Assembly: GCF_009727055.1 (NCBI RefSeq)
Contig: NC_052359.1
Location: forward strand, 57,444,912 to 57,508,911
Source of the DNA: Benincasa hispida
Taxonomy: Eukaryota; Streptophyta; Magnoliopsida; Cucurbitales; Cucurbitaceae
Length of the DNA stretch: 64,000 nucleotides
Direction: 5' to 3'
Below are positions 1-13,600 of the stretch, one piece after another. Numbering within the stretch: the first letter of the stretch is position 1; every line of letters begins with the position of its first letter. The notes below the pieces were generated by a model, which was given only the letters and a program-made list of their open reading frames with translations, was not told the origin of the DNA and searched no databases. Both the position numbers and the translations under genes were made by a program.

Positions 1-753
1 AAGACACATTGTACCGGATCTTGTCCAAGAACGGATGTGCACCTGAATGGGTTGAACTCAACAAAGAGATCAGGAGTAACATTTCTGTATGGCGATCGTC
101 ATTGAAGAAAGCATTTGAGAGTAGAAGCAATGGAGATCATTCAAAATGGACTGAGAGTTCAGAGGCTTTGCAAGTCCAATTGCAACACATCAATGACAAG
201 GTTAGTTATCAGTTTCATGGCTCCTTGTTAATGGAAAGTTGATACCTAAATTTTAATTCAATATCGTATTCTTTCTAACCTATTAAATCACTGACTAATC
301 GAAAAACTTAAACTGACCTGCATTAATTTCATGTTAAATCAAATTGACCCAAAAGCTTAAGTTAATGGATGATGATAAATTTATTATTATATCATCTAAC
401 ATAATTAGAAATTGGTCAATCCAACCGTTCAAAAATGGCTGCTTGCTAGGCTTTGTTATGGTTTGGGAAAGTATTTTTTTCTTAAGACTAGAAGTCAACA
501 TTACTAAGTCGATTTGATTCGGAGTTAGATTCCAATATTGAACACCATGGATGGAAAATGACCGATTGTTGATCCAATTAGCAGAACCGAAGCTATGTTC
601 TAACTGATTTTAGCATTAGATTCCACAACATGGCTAGGGGGTATTAATTGTAGTTGCCATTTGCAGGTTTTTCGGTATAACTTAATAGTTCCTTTCGGAC
701 GACAAATGTTTGGATTGAAATGGGAGAAAGAGATGGATCGTCTTGTAGAATGA
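1..753 (+). CDS. DnaJ homologue subfamily C member 28-like (DUF1992) protein, 3' end
   Basis: Partial gene, cut by the left edge. Visible coding exons are <1-200 and 667-753, with stop TGA at 751-753. The donor AAG|GTTAGT at 200/201 and acceptor TTGCAG at 661-666 join in phase 0. The first exon reads in the frame that begins at base 3 and carries the core APEWVELNKEIR, followed by a basic helix ending NDK. The last exon encodes RYNLIVPFGRQMFGLKWEKE and ends LVE. The pairing of PEWVELxKEIR with (K/R)YNLIVP is the signature I associate with the DUF1992 domain of DNAJC28-type proteins. Its biochemical role is poorly defined, and in animals it is linked to Golgi/COG function. The N-terminal part, including any J domain, lies outside the window. 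Family call is fairly sure; function is not. Confidence 0.8.
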
Positions 754-2628
754 GGCAAATCGTTTCTCGTCTTTGAACTTGCATGGGTTTTGCTTTTCAG
801 GTAAAACCGGTGTTCATATCTTTACTGATAGAAGAATTGTTGAAGTCATGGCTTTAAGATGACAAGAAATTGTAGTGTTTTGGCATTATACAAAATGATA
901 CCTCCTTTCACCTTGCGGGCTACGTTTCTTTTATGGCTAATAGTTATTTTCAGTATATGCTGAGATCCTTTTGCATCAGATCCATACTTTCTTTATATAA
1001 TGTAATCAGACATTCATACTTTTGTTCATGTAATATCCAACATATATACTTCGTTTATATAGATAATTATCCTGGTTTTTGTTGGTTGAGTAGGTATATA
1101 TCATATATGCTTGTACAAATTTTCCATTAAATATCTTCATTGGTCTCAATCTACTTTCCATTATATTTACAACATGCAAATTATTCAATTGTTGAATATT
1201 TTCAAGCATCATTGTTGAAAGAAATTCATGTTGGTCGGATGAAAACTCTTGTTGAATATTACCACTCATCGATCAGAGGCAAAATCTCAGCCGTCTGAAA
1301 TGTTCAAACCATCGTTGTCCTTCAAACCCAAAGCATATTGGAGAAAGAAACAACTTGCCATCGATTTGTGTAGTTCACATCAGTCAAGAGTGCGATGATA
1401 AATAGCTAGGGATCATGGACGGTCAGACGAAATTATAGAAAGAGATGAGGCTGATTTGGGATTGAATGATCCAAGGATTGTCGAATGAAAATGAAATTCT
1501 TTTGGACTTTTGATACTACTATTCAAATGGTGCATAGCATGTATAACATTTTTATTTCATGGCCTTAACATGTGTTTTTTCTTCTAGGAAGTTCAAATCT
1601 CCATAGAAGACAATTAAGAAGAAAAACTAGTAATGACATAACATATGAAGAAGTACACAATGTTTTACACATTACAAAGATGTCAAATCATCATCTGTTA
1701 ATTTAATTAGTATCGTATTAACAAAATAATACCACACAAGAACGTGGATAACTCTTAAACTCTTTTTATTTAGAAGAATATAACTACGTAGACTTGTCAA
1801 TTTTAGATTTTAAATTGTGTTCAATGTTTGACATAAAACTATTAAAACTACAAGAACTGATGGACATTATTTTTAAGTCCAAAATATATAAACACAAAAT
1901 TGAGAGTTAGTTTAGCCTTAATAAAGTGCTGCATTATTTAATACATTATAGAGATATTTGGGTTCTGCATTATTTAATCTTCATAGTAGATTAAAATTAG
2001 ACAAGTCTATTTAAACCGTGAGACCAAAAATCTCTCCATCTTCAAAATAAAGAGCAAGAGAGGCTTTCTTGTCCCTATCCTTTCGACATCTCTAATTAGT
2101 TAAGAGATTTTGGCTGTGCTGTGTTGTGTTAAGTGTAGGTGGAACTCGTAGGATTATTCCCTTCTAAACTCTCCCTCGGCCTCAACATCTCGACAACTGG
2201 AACCTTACAGCAAAGAGAAAAAAGAAAGGGAAAAAAAAACCCAATGCAGATCCGATAATTGACTTACAAGGTACAACTACATAGGAGTACAGAAAAATGC
2301 GAAGGGTGGATGGCTAGCAATTTGTAAACTATGCATAGAAGAATGATGTGAAGCAAAAGAGGACAAATATCATTTTTACAACGATTACAAAGAAAAAGGA
2401 AAGATTTATCAAAATGAAAAGAATCAATTTATTGTCATCAGTAAAACGAACAGACATTCACTAGTGACACAAACTTGGAAGAAAATCGATCTGGAATTCA
2501 AATGATTTGAACTTCTACCCCTGAAAAAGAAGAGTTTGGTAGCAGTTGCATAAGCAGGAAAGCAGTAAATTTTGTCGGTAAGAATATACATTAACTGCCA
2601 CTGTCAGTACTCAGAAGTTCTTTCAGTT
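754..2628. other. Convergent 3' UTR and intergenic region
   Basis: Lies between the stop of the DUF1992 gene (+) and the stop of VPS37 (-), so it should hold both 3' UTRs. I see no open frame with family resemblance; the short frames at 933-1130 and 1006-1269 are AT-rich and antisense to one another. No transposon ends were recognised. Confidence 0.5.
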
Positions 2629-5600
2629 TCAGGTGGTTTTGGCAGCAAGTTGAATGAGAGCTCGCCGGTGGTAATTCATACGCAGCTTTTTGTATTTATG
2701 AGTAAAAGAACCCAAATCGATCTCCCTGTCAAGAAGCTGCCTGTGCAGATTGTCCGACTCGTCTTCTGTCTCCTTCATACTCTCTGCAAACAAAACCGTT
2801 AACCCAAGGCAATTCACGACCAGATCTGTAGTCGAACATTTCGATGGCGTTTGAAAATGACACAACAGAGAACTAGAAAGCATGTCATTCTCTAATTCTA
2901 CAAGGGAACTTCCTGATGATTCATTTTAAGACTATCTAATAACGATTTTGTTTCCGGTTAGCAGTTCTAAAAGTAAACTTCAATAACATTTTCTTTGTAG
3001 AAAACAGTTACCATGCCAAAAGTGGAATAAAAACAGAAAACCATAACCAATTTTTGCAAGGGAATCCAAGCTTTTTAAAATAATTCTCTCAAGTAGAGGA
3101 TCTCAAAGAACTTCCAAAGTTCACAAGTCACGACCCTCTCGTAATCTTGGAATGACTTTCAAGTATTGAAGAACTTGGAAAGTCAACCCAAACAGATCTT
3201 GGAATATCTTGAGAGACTCGTACTTGGAGAATTACATTGAGGTTTCTCAATTAAACTACTCTCTTTGTTAACATAGATAGGGAATGTATCTTGTAGACCC
3301 CGTTTCCTTGGCAGGTTTGTATCGTATCAAAGAAATGTTCAAGCTTTGTCAGTAATAATCAATGACGACAAAATCCAATAAACTACTATTATGATATACC
3401 TTGAAGCCTCTGCAGAAGTGAAGCAGGAGAACAGAGCTTCAAAATCTCCTCTTTCTTTTGGTCAAGTTCATTCAGCTTCTCCTTTGCTGCAGCCAGTTCA
3501 GTTGTTCGAATAATTCTACACTGTGAGAAAATAAACAGAAGGGAGGCAGCATGAAGAGCGAGTTAAAACAACAAAGCAAGAAAATTCACTATTTTCTGAT
3601 AATCCCATACCTGGTTTCTGAGTTCCATGATGCGAGGCTCCTTTTCCAAGTTCTCACCTTTTAAAGTCAAAATCATAATTGATATTTGTCTAGTAAAGAA
3701 GTGCTTAGAAGAAAAGGTCATAAAAGTCGTTAAAAAAACAAAAAAGATATGTTACTTACTAGCAAGCTGAAGGGTTTCCTTACGCAGCTCATCTCTTAGC
3801 TGGTGACAGTTGATAAAAAAAATGAAAACGAGAAAGTCTCAATCAGGAATAGTTTAAATTTATAAAGGAAAACAAACATTAGAAACACCACGGTATTATA
3901 ATTCAGAGTAGAAGCTACAATGACATTTGCATAAGAGAGACATAATATGGACCAACTACAGAAACCACATGACAAACATAATCATGAATTAAACAGTAAT
4001 TAAAATGATGGTTTTGACTTATAGACCCAACTGGTATAGTTGCAAAGTTGTCTGTTAATATGAGGTGGTTAACAGAAGTGATGGCTTTGACTCTTAGAAT
4101 GCGTGAAGGGACAGCAAGCAGCTTCCCAACATAGCCAAGGTCTAGATGGTATGAGGTTAAAGCACAGTGCGCCGCTCAAACTCTTTCCCCCAATGCCATT
4201 GGGATATTGATCTCGGTCTGCCTTCACAGATTGAGATTAAAGTTCTTGTTGACCCTTCCACACTTGAAATGGATGCACTCAGGAAAAGGAATACAGCCAG
4301 CATTAGTGCACGGTAGAGCCGTAGTGGCACAGCTGGGGTATCCTTAAAAGAAGCGATCCAGGCTGAAACCTTCCAGCAAGGAAAAGTACAATATATAATT
4401 TTTCTTCCTCCTACGATCAATTCGTTGAGAGGTTGCTAGTTCCCACCTTTAATTGAAAATAAGTCCAAGCTTATCGAATTCTAAGCCAGGGAAGATATAA
4501 TACAATAATGAAAATCCAGTCAGTCTTAACATAAATTAAGAACATATTGTGTCAGAGTTTGCTGTTCCTTTCAAAGGGAGCAGTTCACCGTCGAACCTAC
4601 AATCAGATTTGATTACCTTGCTTTATAACCCCAAGAAGAAGTTCCGATCTGACCTTGGAACAGAAGTAGGCACTAGAACAGACCCAGTCTATGACAATTA
4701 TTGCTCACTCTGTCTACGTGAAACTTCAGGATGTATTAGGCCTTAAGGACCAAGGAGTTTCTCCGAGATGAATGTGCAATTATTTTGTTTGAACAAGAAA
4801 TGAACTATTCATCGAAGTAATGAAAAGATACAGGATGAATATGCTATGCTTAAAAGCAGTACACTAGGAAAGATCAAGATAATACTCTACATTCAGCTAG
4901 TATAGAATGAGAAACAGTAAACCGGCATGAATAAATAAATAAATAATCTGCTAAAGACGTTGGAGAACCGTCAGATGAGCATATTAGTTCTCTTCTATCA
5001 GAAATCCAGAAACAATCAAGGTAACCATCAAACTTAAATTTCTTACATTTCAGCTTCACAATTGAAGATGTTCAAGAACAAAGGGAGAAAAATTGTAACT
5101 TACATTGTTCTGAATTTTGACCTGGTCAAGTGAAAGGAGGAATTGATTATATGCATCCTTGTCCGACAAAAGCTTTCGTAACTCATCAACACTGACCAAA
5201 TTGAAAAGGGTAGAAAAAAACGAGAGTGATCAGTATCCTAAAATGATGAAATAAAGAATGTTGTAATCTGATTCAAGTAATTCATAACGAGCATTCAAAA
5301 TCAGAAGCCACAAAATATAATATTAAATTTTTAAAAGATTGTTAACAGGACCCATAGACAAGCAAACATCATAGGTTAACTTACAAGAATGACCACTAAA
5401 AGAATGTCATCATCCAAAAAAATAAAAGGAAAAGATATTCAAGGCAGCAGTTTCAAGTTCAATTGGAAAGAAAGCAAGAAAAAAGTATTCAAACCAACTA
5501 GATTTCTTTATCCTTATCTTCCACAATACGAAACACAATTTAGTAGATGGTACAAATTTTCAAAAAAGGAAAGGAAAGCCAAGCTCCTTGCCAATGGAGA

Positions 5601-7965
5601 TTACAAAAAACTCTTCCAAATAAATAAAAAGATTATTAAGACTATAATTGTTGAAAGGAGTTAAGAGTTCACATCAAGAACGAGCACAAATGAGAGAATC
5701 TAGGAAACAAACAAAGACCTTCCCATCATTTCAGACGTTACAACACAAAGCTCCATATATGAACATGGTGGTAGCCTTCTACTAAAACTGGTAGGATAAA
5801 TTAGTAAATTCCCCTCTACTCATAATGAAGCCCCCCAAAAATAAATAAATAAATAATTGCCCCAGTTATTTTGTGGTTGTGAACCAGAAGATGTCAAAAT
5901 TTAATAACCATCAAAAGCCATAATGGGAGAACTCTAGTTTCTAGAACAATAGTTGGGGGGAACATTTAAAAGTGTCTACATATTGTAACAGATTTCAAGC
6001 TCTGAAAAACGGTAAAAGCTTTTGTTTCTAAAATCTTTGTACAGAGAGGGGAATTGAGAAGTTGAGGTTGTTACTCTAGAGAAGTAGAAAATTATTTTCT
6101 TTAGGGGGGGAAAATCCATCTTTGATCATATCCTATGGACACTAGACCAATATAAAGACCACTCTTGAAGAGCCCATTTTACGGATCGTCTAGATCACTG
6201 GAGTACCAAAGACAGATTAGATTTTTCTGTAGGAATCTCGTTGGGTGGGCCTCAATACAGCTGAAATGCCTTCAAGGAGGCACTCACACCAGTTTATTAC
6301 CAACCGGCAAGCTTCTGCCATAGGGAAAATTTTCACATCTCTTCCTCCACTATTCCTATACTCGAGCCATGTGGTTTTTTATCTTTTGCAAAATTTCAAT
6401 TTAGCTTGGTTCTTCCGGCCAAAAGCCTTGATGGCTCACGAGCAACTTTTAGGTCATTTGTTTAAGAGAAAAGGGTGAGTTCTGTGAGAGTGTTATCAAA
6501 TGAATTGCTTCAGAGGCATGACTAGAGAAACTTTAGAACTTTTATAGAGACTTCTAAGGAGAGAACAGTACTAGTAGCAATACTATTTTTTTTTCCAAAA
6601 GAAACAATTTTATACATCAAGGAAATACATGCACACACTTTCAAATATGAATGCAGTCGTTAAGAATCAAAGAAAGCAGTGGGCACAAGCATAATTTGTG
6701 ATTGTCATGGACCTTGAGTTTTACCTTTTGTCTTTCAGAGCAGAAATAATGCCTGCAGCTTCAGCAGGTGGAACGTGTGATGGAGATTGTGGCCTATCAG
6801 AGAGCCTTTGTGAACTGGAATGGTTGGAGGAGGTGCTACCTGGAGTTGCAGGGCGAGAAGAGCTAACAGATGGTGGATACCACGATTGTGTGGAAACATC
6901 TTGTGAAGGGCGGACCTGTTCCTCCTGAGATCCCCTAAAAGTGAATACAAAAATGCCCAAAATTGTCAATGACTATGCAAATAGCATAAAATAAACAGGG
7001 GTTTAAACGGAATAATATCAAATCACCATTCAACAAAACTTGTTGCAACTAAGAACAAAACATTTTCTGTTAACTGAACCAAGGGGAAATACGAAAAATC
7101 CAGAGTTAAATGAGGTGGAATACACTGCTCAATAATCAAAAGGAAAAAAAAAAAATTACTAGTGCCGGCTTCAGATGAAGGCATGCAGTCCTTATCCAGT
7201 AGTCGCTTTATGCAACATGAAAGAGCAAATACTCTCTCGAAAGTTATATGTGGTTGCTTTCTAGAAGTATAGACTTTCCAATTGTTGCTTCAGAGAGATG
7301 ACGGGGAAACGAAGCACTTCCAAATGCTTTCTTGCATTTAGTCCATCAATTCTCATCTCAAATACACTTTGAAGAAACTGGTTTTAAGGTTACAGCCTCT
7401 CGAGGACCCAAGAAATTGGTTTTCCCAAGTGCCAACACAGCATAGGGGGAAAATGTGTGGGACTGAAATGGCTTGAATGCTGTCTGACCAAGCTCTAAAC
7501 AGAGTAAATTTATCCTTAAGAAACTTCAAACGAAATGAAATCAACTGGCATTCTCAGCGATATCAATCACCCAAACGCTCACCTTCGAAATAAGAAAATT
7601 TGAAAAAAGAAAGCACAAAAGCATATACCGGATACATCCGGCAGACACTTGAACAAAGGAAGTTCAAACAGCAGGAAGCGATACAGACATACGCTATTAA
7701 ACCCCTCAATTCACAGCCACAAAGACAAACTATTTTCAAATTGACCAACAAATCGAAAACCAATCATGAACCACGTTCGATCTAAAATCAATTCGTAGGC
7801 GAAGTTGAGAAAGCAGCTTAATCAAGAAAACGAACCACAGACTTGCCGGAACGCCCAAGAATCGAACAATCAGAGTTGAACACGAGTTATACAAGAAAAG
7901 CCCAATCAAAATACATGAAATTAAACATGAGAAAAGAGAAAGAGATAATACCAAAACTTGAACAT
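2629..7965 (-). CDS. VPS37: Vacuolar protein sorting-associated protein 37 homologue (ESCRT-I subunit)
   Basis: Complete seven-exon gene encoding 224 residues. Coding exons: 7965-7952, 6934-6725, 5191-5104, 3799-3760, 3657-3611, 3520-3400, 2783-2629. All introns are GT-AG and the phases fit throughout. The start is the ATG at 7965-7963: its 14-nt exon (MFKF plus TG) completes a Trp codon across intron 1, as in plant VPS37-1. Residues 1-60 are rich in Ser, Pro and Gln. From about residue 65 comes the Mod(r) domain: EAAGIISALKDK, DELRKLLSDKDAY, then a charged helical stretch (ELRKETLQLA, ENLEKEPRIMELRNQ) and the C-terminal KYKKLRMNYHRRALIQLAAK. The Arabidopsis homologue is about 217 aa, so length is normal. 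VPS37 bridges VPS23 and VPS28 in ESCRT-I, which sorts ubiquitinated cargo into multivesicular bodies; this role is known for the family and inferred here. Introns 1-3 are 1.0-1.5 kb and carry extraneous sequence. Confidence 0.93.
4060..4760. other. Intron 3 of VPS37 with unrecognised coding-like blocks
   Basis: Part of the 1296-bp third intron (5103-3800 on -). On + there is an in-frame stretch around 4246-4390 reading LVDPSTLEMDALRKRN, one stop, then GVSLKEAIQAETFQQGK. A second open stretch lies at 4549-4746. The composition is less AT-rich than the neighbouring intron and it could be a decayed gene or transposon fragment. I cannot name a family and make no functional claim. Confidence 0.25.
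5389..5664 (+). other. Unrecognised lysine-rich ORF inside VPS37 intron 2 (antisense)
   Basis: An open frame of 91 codons on the strand opposite VPS37, within intron 2 (6724-5192). The product would be very basic (many Lys) with an aromatic patch around FLYPYLPQYETQFSRWYKF. The frame is long for such AT-rich sequence, and the Trp/Tyr/Pro content looks less random than in neighbouring frames. I recognise no domain, and no promoter or splice signals support expression. Chance ORF or decayed element are both possible. Confidence 0.2.
6245..6478 (+). pseudogene. Possible LINE/non-LTR reverse transcriptase C-terminal remnant in VPS37 intron 2
   Basis: The + strand frame reads LFLYSSHVVFYLLQNFNLAW and then a Phe/Arg/Pro-containing stretch. 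This resembles the zinc-binding tail (zf-RVT) of plant LINE-type polyproteins, in which a Cys/His pair is followed by (S/T)xxxWxxLLxxFNLSW and a downstream LL motif. Key Cys residues are not preserved and no longer RT domain or poly-A tail was identified. The call is tentative; the same block could be a chance resemblance. Confidence 0.25.
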
Positions 7966-8160
7966 GGGTCGGAGGGATGATTGATCCTGGGGTTAACGGA
8001 TGAAATGAGAACAGATATTATGAAGAAAAGCAAAACCCTAGGATGAACAATCCTCCGACCGGAGAAAGCAAGGATCCGGCGGACAATCAAACTCAAAATC
8101 AATCCGTCTCTGTGCGCGTAATCGTTTCCTTAGCCAGGAATCAAACAAAGTCCAAATTTT
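7966..8160 (-). promoter_or_regulatory. VPS37 5' leader and core promoter region
   Basis: Immediately upstream of the VPS37 ATG on -. It is relatively GC-rich for this window and carries no upstream in-frame start that would extend the protein. It holds CT-rich tracts such as TTTTGCTTTTCTTC typical of plant leaders. The transcription start was not determined. Confidence 0.35.
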
Positions 8161-10399
8161 TAACCGATGGAATTTGATGATTATATTTCGACTTCATATA
8201 CCGGTGCTAGTCCATTTCTTCAATCTTCCTTCGACGCTGTTATATTAATTTGTCGTTTTTAATTAAAATAGTGCGAATGGTAAATTTAATGAGTAATTTT
8301 GTTTATGGTTGATTTTTCATGGTGATTAGCTATTGTATCTAAGATGTCAAAATGAGTTTAGGCACATTTACTAATTTATAATTAAAATTGGTGTAATTAT
8401 AATAATATTTTATCAATGGGTTTATCGCAAAGGGTCTCAATCGTAAATGTAATTGATTGCTTTGTATTACGTTTATTTAGCCAGTTTGCAAACACAATTT
8501 GATTATGATTGATGTTGTTTATTTCGTATTGCTTCTTATCATTGCTTTAATCTTTACTATTTAAGGTCAATCGTAAAGTTATAGGTAAGTGTAACAGTGA
8601 CAAATTTACAATTCTCTTATTGTAATAGTACTAATATATATAATGGTAACGTCAACGGTAAAGGCAGTAGGTTACATTATTTTTCAAACACAATCCAAAT
8701 GAGCACCATCCGTTCCTCAATCAAATTGCACGTTTTGATTATAGATTTGAAGATCAGTCCTACCGTTTATTACGATTACGAAACACATGTAAACAACGAC
8801 AAACATAATCAAAATGGGACCTACTTTTTAGGTTACTAATGATGAATTACGTTTCACCTAAGATAAACGTGGTCTGAGTCAATGATAATTGGCATAATCT
8901 TCTTTCTTAGAGGTTTAAGGTTTAACCTCTCATCCTTGCAATTGTTATACTAAAAAAAATTATTGTATTAAGATTATAGAGCTTGATTTTTTTATTATTA
9001 TTTTTTTAATATAACAAATGTGGGGATGTGTATTTAGACCTCCGTGCAATTTTCCATTGGTGAAGATAAAAATTTAATGATTAAAAAATAAGAACAATTT
9101 CGATCTTTAATTATTTACACATTTTTTTTTTCTGAAAACAAGATTAGGGGAAAAACATATAATTTGATCAACTGAAATTTGTGGATGCCTATTGCCCTAC
9201 CAGCTAGGAGAAGTGGGCGTTGGAAACCTAATTGGGCCGACATTGTTCTGTTCAATATAAATGGGCCACGGCTAATGGCCCATGCTTTTTAACATCCATT
9301 TTACTCTTAAAATACAAAATTAGTTATTTTAGAAGTTAATTATGAAGCTGGTATATTTTTTATTTAGAAAAGTGTCAAGAAAAAATGTCAAATTTCAAAT
9401 TATAAAAAAAAATAAGTAAATCTAATTTTAATTTTAAATTAATAAAAAGAACCAATTCAAAATAAAATGGTAATGAAAATAAAAATTGGAAGAAAAAAGG
9501 AAAATGCTAAAAACCAAGAACCAAACTGATAATAAACCGGTCCAAATAAAACCAATCTAATGGTTTTGTTCTTTATTAGACATTATTTTGGATTTCTTTA
9601 TTAGACATTATTTTGGATTTCTTCTATGTAAAACTAGTGTCATTTGGTTCTTGGTTGACCTCAAAACCGACAAAACCGAATTGACTATCACCCCTAATCT
9701 TAATCATATCGAACGTTTGAAAATGAAAATCAATGAAAATTGTGAGTTTTTTTACTTAAAAAAAAAGTGGAAGACATTTGAATTTTTAATTTCAAAGAAC
9801 TAATAAGGTCTTAATCGCTATCTACATCCATATTAAAAAAATACGACAACTTAAAAAAAATCATAGTAATTTTCGACGACAATTATAACATGAAATTTAG
9901 CTTGTGATTGAATTTGAAAATATTAAGTATTCATGCAATTGTAAGTTGTAATCATACCTCAATCGATAGAAATAAAGTGGTTCACGATCTTGCACTACAC
10001 ACATGAATAGCCTAATACTTAGGCTAAATGAATGCAGCACACCTTAAATCTTTACCGCTATCTCGATATTGAGGAACACCATTTATCTATTTTGTAATGT
10101 TGTGTCTAATTATGATTTATATTATTTTTTATTTAAAATAAATCTAAAAGTACTTATGATATAATTTGTTTGTATTTTAGAAATTAGTAAAATTCAGAGA
10201 ATTAGATCGGTATTCCTATTCTCTTTAGGAAGAATCCAAAACAATTTTGGTGGTTATGTTTGTAAAAAAAGAAAAAGAAAAAGTGATATTTAGAAATTTA
10301 TAATTTAAAAAATGATTTTTAATGAATAAAATTATATGAAATCAAGAAAAGCCAAAACTATCGACATAAGTATTCACAAAACATAATTGAAAATATTAA
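8161..10399. other. AT-rich intergenic region
   Basis: No gene-like frame was recognised; the frames at 8597-8839 and 9588-9803 are low-complexity. A short GC-richer stretch at 9180-9290 has no identified function. The only clear structure is the 25-bp tandem duplication at 9571-9620. Confidence 0.5.
9571..9620. repeat. Perfect 25-bp tandem duplication
   Basis: A 25-base unit starting CTTTATTAGACATTATTTTG occurs at 9571-9595 and again, identical, at 9596-9620. This looks like a recent replication-slippage duplication. Confidence 0.9.
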
Positions 10400-10689
10400 G
10401 ATCTCATTTGATAACTATTTTATTTATTTATTATTTTTTTTCAAAAAATTAAGCCTATAAAGATCTCAATTTCTTATTGTCCACTTTTTACAATTGTTTA
10501 AATAATCAAACTAATTTTTAAAAACTAAAAATATAACTTTTAAAAACTTGTTTTTGTTATTGCAATTTGACTAAGAATTCAATCATTATACTTAATAAAG
10601 ATACAAAGCATTATAGAAAAAATGACAGGTAATAAACTTAATTTTCAAAAACAAAAAAATAAAAAACGAAATGATTATCAAATGGGGCT
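10400..10689. mobile_element. 290-bp MITE with TAA target duplication (PIF/Harbinger-like)
   Basis: Begins GATCTCATTTGATAAC and ends GATTATCAAATGGGGCT, imperfect inverted termini, flanked by TAA at 10397-10399 and 10690-10692. The interior is AT-rich and non-coding. The same termini recur at 16923 and 25255 around the split MITE, so this is a repeated family. A 3-bp TAA target fits PIF/Harbinger-type MITEs; without a transposase the superfamily is inferred. Confidence 0.7.
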
Positions 10690-13600
10690 TAAAAGGTGAG
10701 TCGTTTGGATTGAAGTGGCAGATTTATAATGATTTCTTCTCGAAAAAAATATATCTATGTTTGATTCAAATTATAAAAGGAAATTATTTTAAATGACAAA
10801 ACTACTAGAAAAAAAGAGAGAGAAGAATATGTTCTTTTTTTTTCTTCTAAATTTAGAAAGGCAAATGTAGAAGGAAAATGAAAACATCTGATTTTGTTAA
10901 CTTATTTGTAGCACCCAAGACCCAAATCCTCTTCATTGCCTGTGTGTAAAATAACATAATATGGTAGCTAGCTTCTAAAACTTCATCTCCTTTTAATAAA
11001 AAATGAGAATATATGCCATTTCTTTTAATGTTTTTAAAACAGAAACATCCTCTATATTTATTTATTTATTTTTAAAAGAACAATAGAGACCCAAACCAAA
11101 ATCAAGAACATCAAAATCTCCTTCAACGAGTCGAAGGAAATGTAAAGAAAAAAACAATCCACTCATAAACATACCCCGACGCATCCAATGTCTTCTTCAC
11201 AAGCACGTGAATCTGCACTATTTTATTCGTACCTGATATGATAAAAGGATAACAAAATTATCGCTCAACTATCAATCATTGTAAGTAGTTTTTTAAAAGA
11301 GATTTGACTCATGAAATAGACTCATACGCAATCTAACACAAAAATACTTAACTTCTTAAAATCAACATTTTATACTTTCATACTAATTCTTATAAAATTA
11401 ATATATCTACAAACAAAATAAAAAAGTAGACAAATTTAAATCTTTATATATACTAACTTAAATATAAGTACAGCTAGTTGAAGCATATCTCAAACATATT
11501 TGATGTTTAATGGTTCAGTGTACTCATATCATAACTATAAAAGATAAATAAATCTTTATACAATTCTAAACACATGTTACACAAATTTAGGTGTTTTTAC
11601 CTCTAAGTTTTATAAATTCAAATATTTTAAACTGGTATAAAATCAAGAACCAAACCTAGATTACACGTCAAAATTAAAATCATTGAAAACCAAACCAAAG
11701 GATTTTACCATTAATGAGATTAAGTTTTATTTACATATTCATAAAATTGAAAGGAAAAAAAAAGTACCAAGAGTTGAGATTATAGGCCAAATGGGTTTTG
11801 GGGCATTTTGACCCACAGTTAAGAGGGGGCATTAAAAATTAGGTAGATACAATAAGATGGATGCTTTATGGGATAGATCTTATGGAGATTTGATAAATGT
11901 GAATTGCATCATAAAGTGGCAAATATTAAATGATTGATTGAAGACAAGGCAAGGCAAGGCAAAGCTAATCATCTTAGTTGTTTAACATTTTGTAAATTAG
12001 CCTAAACTTCATTATTCTCTCATCTTCACTCCACCTAGTTCTTATACCCCCTCCCTTCTAATGTGCATAAATTCTCTGTATTTTCATTATTAAGTTTTGG
12101 ATTATATTTATGATTAGGTAGAGATGTCAAAGTTTTAAAGGAGTTTGAAAAAAAAAAAAAAAAAAAAACTATCTATTTAGAAAGAATTACTTAGTTGTAA
12201 GAAAATTTGTAACCCATTATTAATTTTCTTTGACTTGTTCTCACACTTCATTTAACTCACGATTTGACAACAAGAATCTATTCGGTAGATGAAAATTCGT
12301 TATTTCACTTTGTTTTAGATAAAATAAGTCAATCTTACTACAAATTTTGAACTAGTTTCATGTTTTAATAATAACAAATTAATAAATCATATGGGATATG
12401 TTTTAATTTTTGTTTTATGGCGGTGCAAAAAGAAGAAGAATGTAACATTTGACCTAAAATTGGTCTACATTCCATGATGATGAGACATATCAAAATCCAA
12501 TGTTTTAAAAAGGTGGTGTTCATAAAGATAAAGAACAATGTATTCACTCAAGTCCTTTCACATTGATTGTGCATCTTATTAAATTGCACACCCATACCCA
12601 AAAATTAAAAATAAATAAATAAAATTGCACACCTCTTTTTCTCTCTCACATTCTCAAATTATTTTTTTTTCCTTGCCTTTCTTTTTTTCCACTTTTTTTT
12701 TTTTAAAAATAGTTCAATAATAAATAAATATATCCAAAAAGCTAATTTATCAAACAAAAATAAATAAATAAGTAATGGGTAAAAAATATAAAATATTTGT
12801 ATCCATTTAATTATCACTATTGCTATTTTATATGTTAAATCTATAAAAAAAATTAGATATCATGGAATAATTTCCAAAATGTTCATTATCGTAATGTATA
12901 ATCTTTAGTTTTAAAAAAATTTTAACCTAATTTATTTTTTCCTTCATCATTGAATAAATTTTCACTCTCGTTATTTAAAGATGTGTATAATATGTAGAGA
13001 CTGAGGCATGTTTTCGTATTCAATATATTAACTAGTAAAATGGATGTGAATATATTTTAAAAAATTACACTTTATTAATCAACTATAAATGTATATTTTA
13101 TTATAGAAATGATTAATTGAGAAATAAAGAAAAGAATATAATACAAACTTGAATTGTACAGGTATGAGGAGACAAAAATAAAATAGTTTGTTAAAAAGAG
13201 GAAGAAAAAGTTAAAATATTATGGAATTCTTTTTTATTTTTTTTCCTTTCATAAAATTAAAAATGAATTGTCAATGAAACTTTTATATAAAAATGTGGCT
13301 GTTCTTTGAAGGCATATAATTTAATAAGAATGATGATGATGATGATAAATAATAGAGAAGATATTTATTTATTGAAAAGAAAAAGAAAAAGAAAAAGAAA
13401 AATAGAAGTGTGAGGCATATGGGCTCATAATGGGTACAACTGTAGAGCCCTTTTGGGAACCACAGCTTTCAACTTTCTTCGCCTGAGCTTTCGGTGTCCC
13501 ACTCACTCCCTTTCTTTTCTCTTACCTTTCTTTTTTTCTTTTCTTTCTTTTTTTATTTTTCTCCAAATAATAATAATAATAATAATAATAAAAAACATTC

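Noticed and set aside
6698..6950. Several overlapping frames on both strands near VPS37 exon 2
   Set aside because: Only the - frame continuing the MFKFW start is VPS37; the others are shadows of this Ser/Pro-rich exon.
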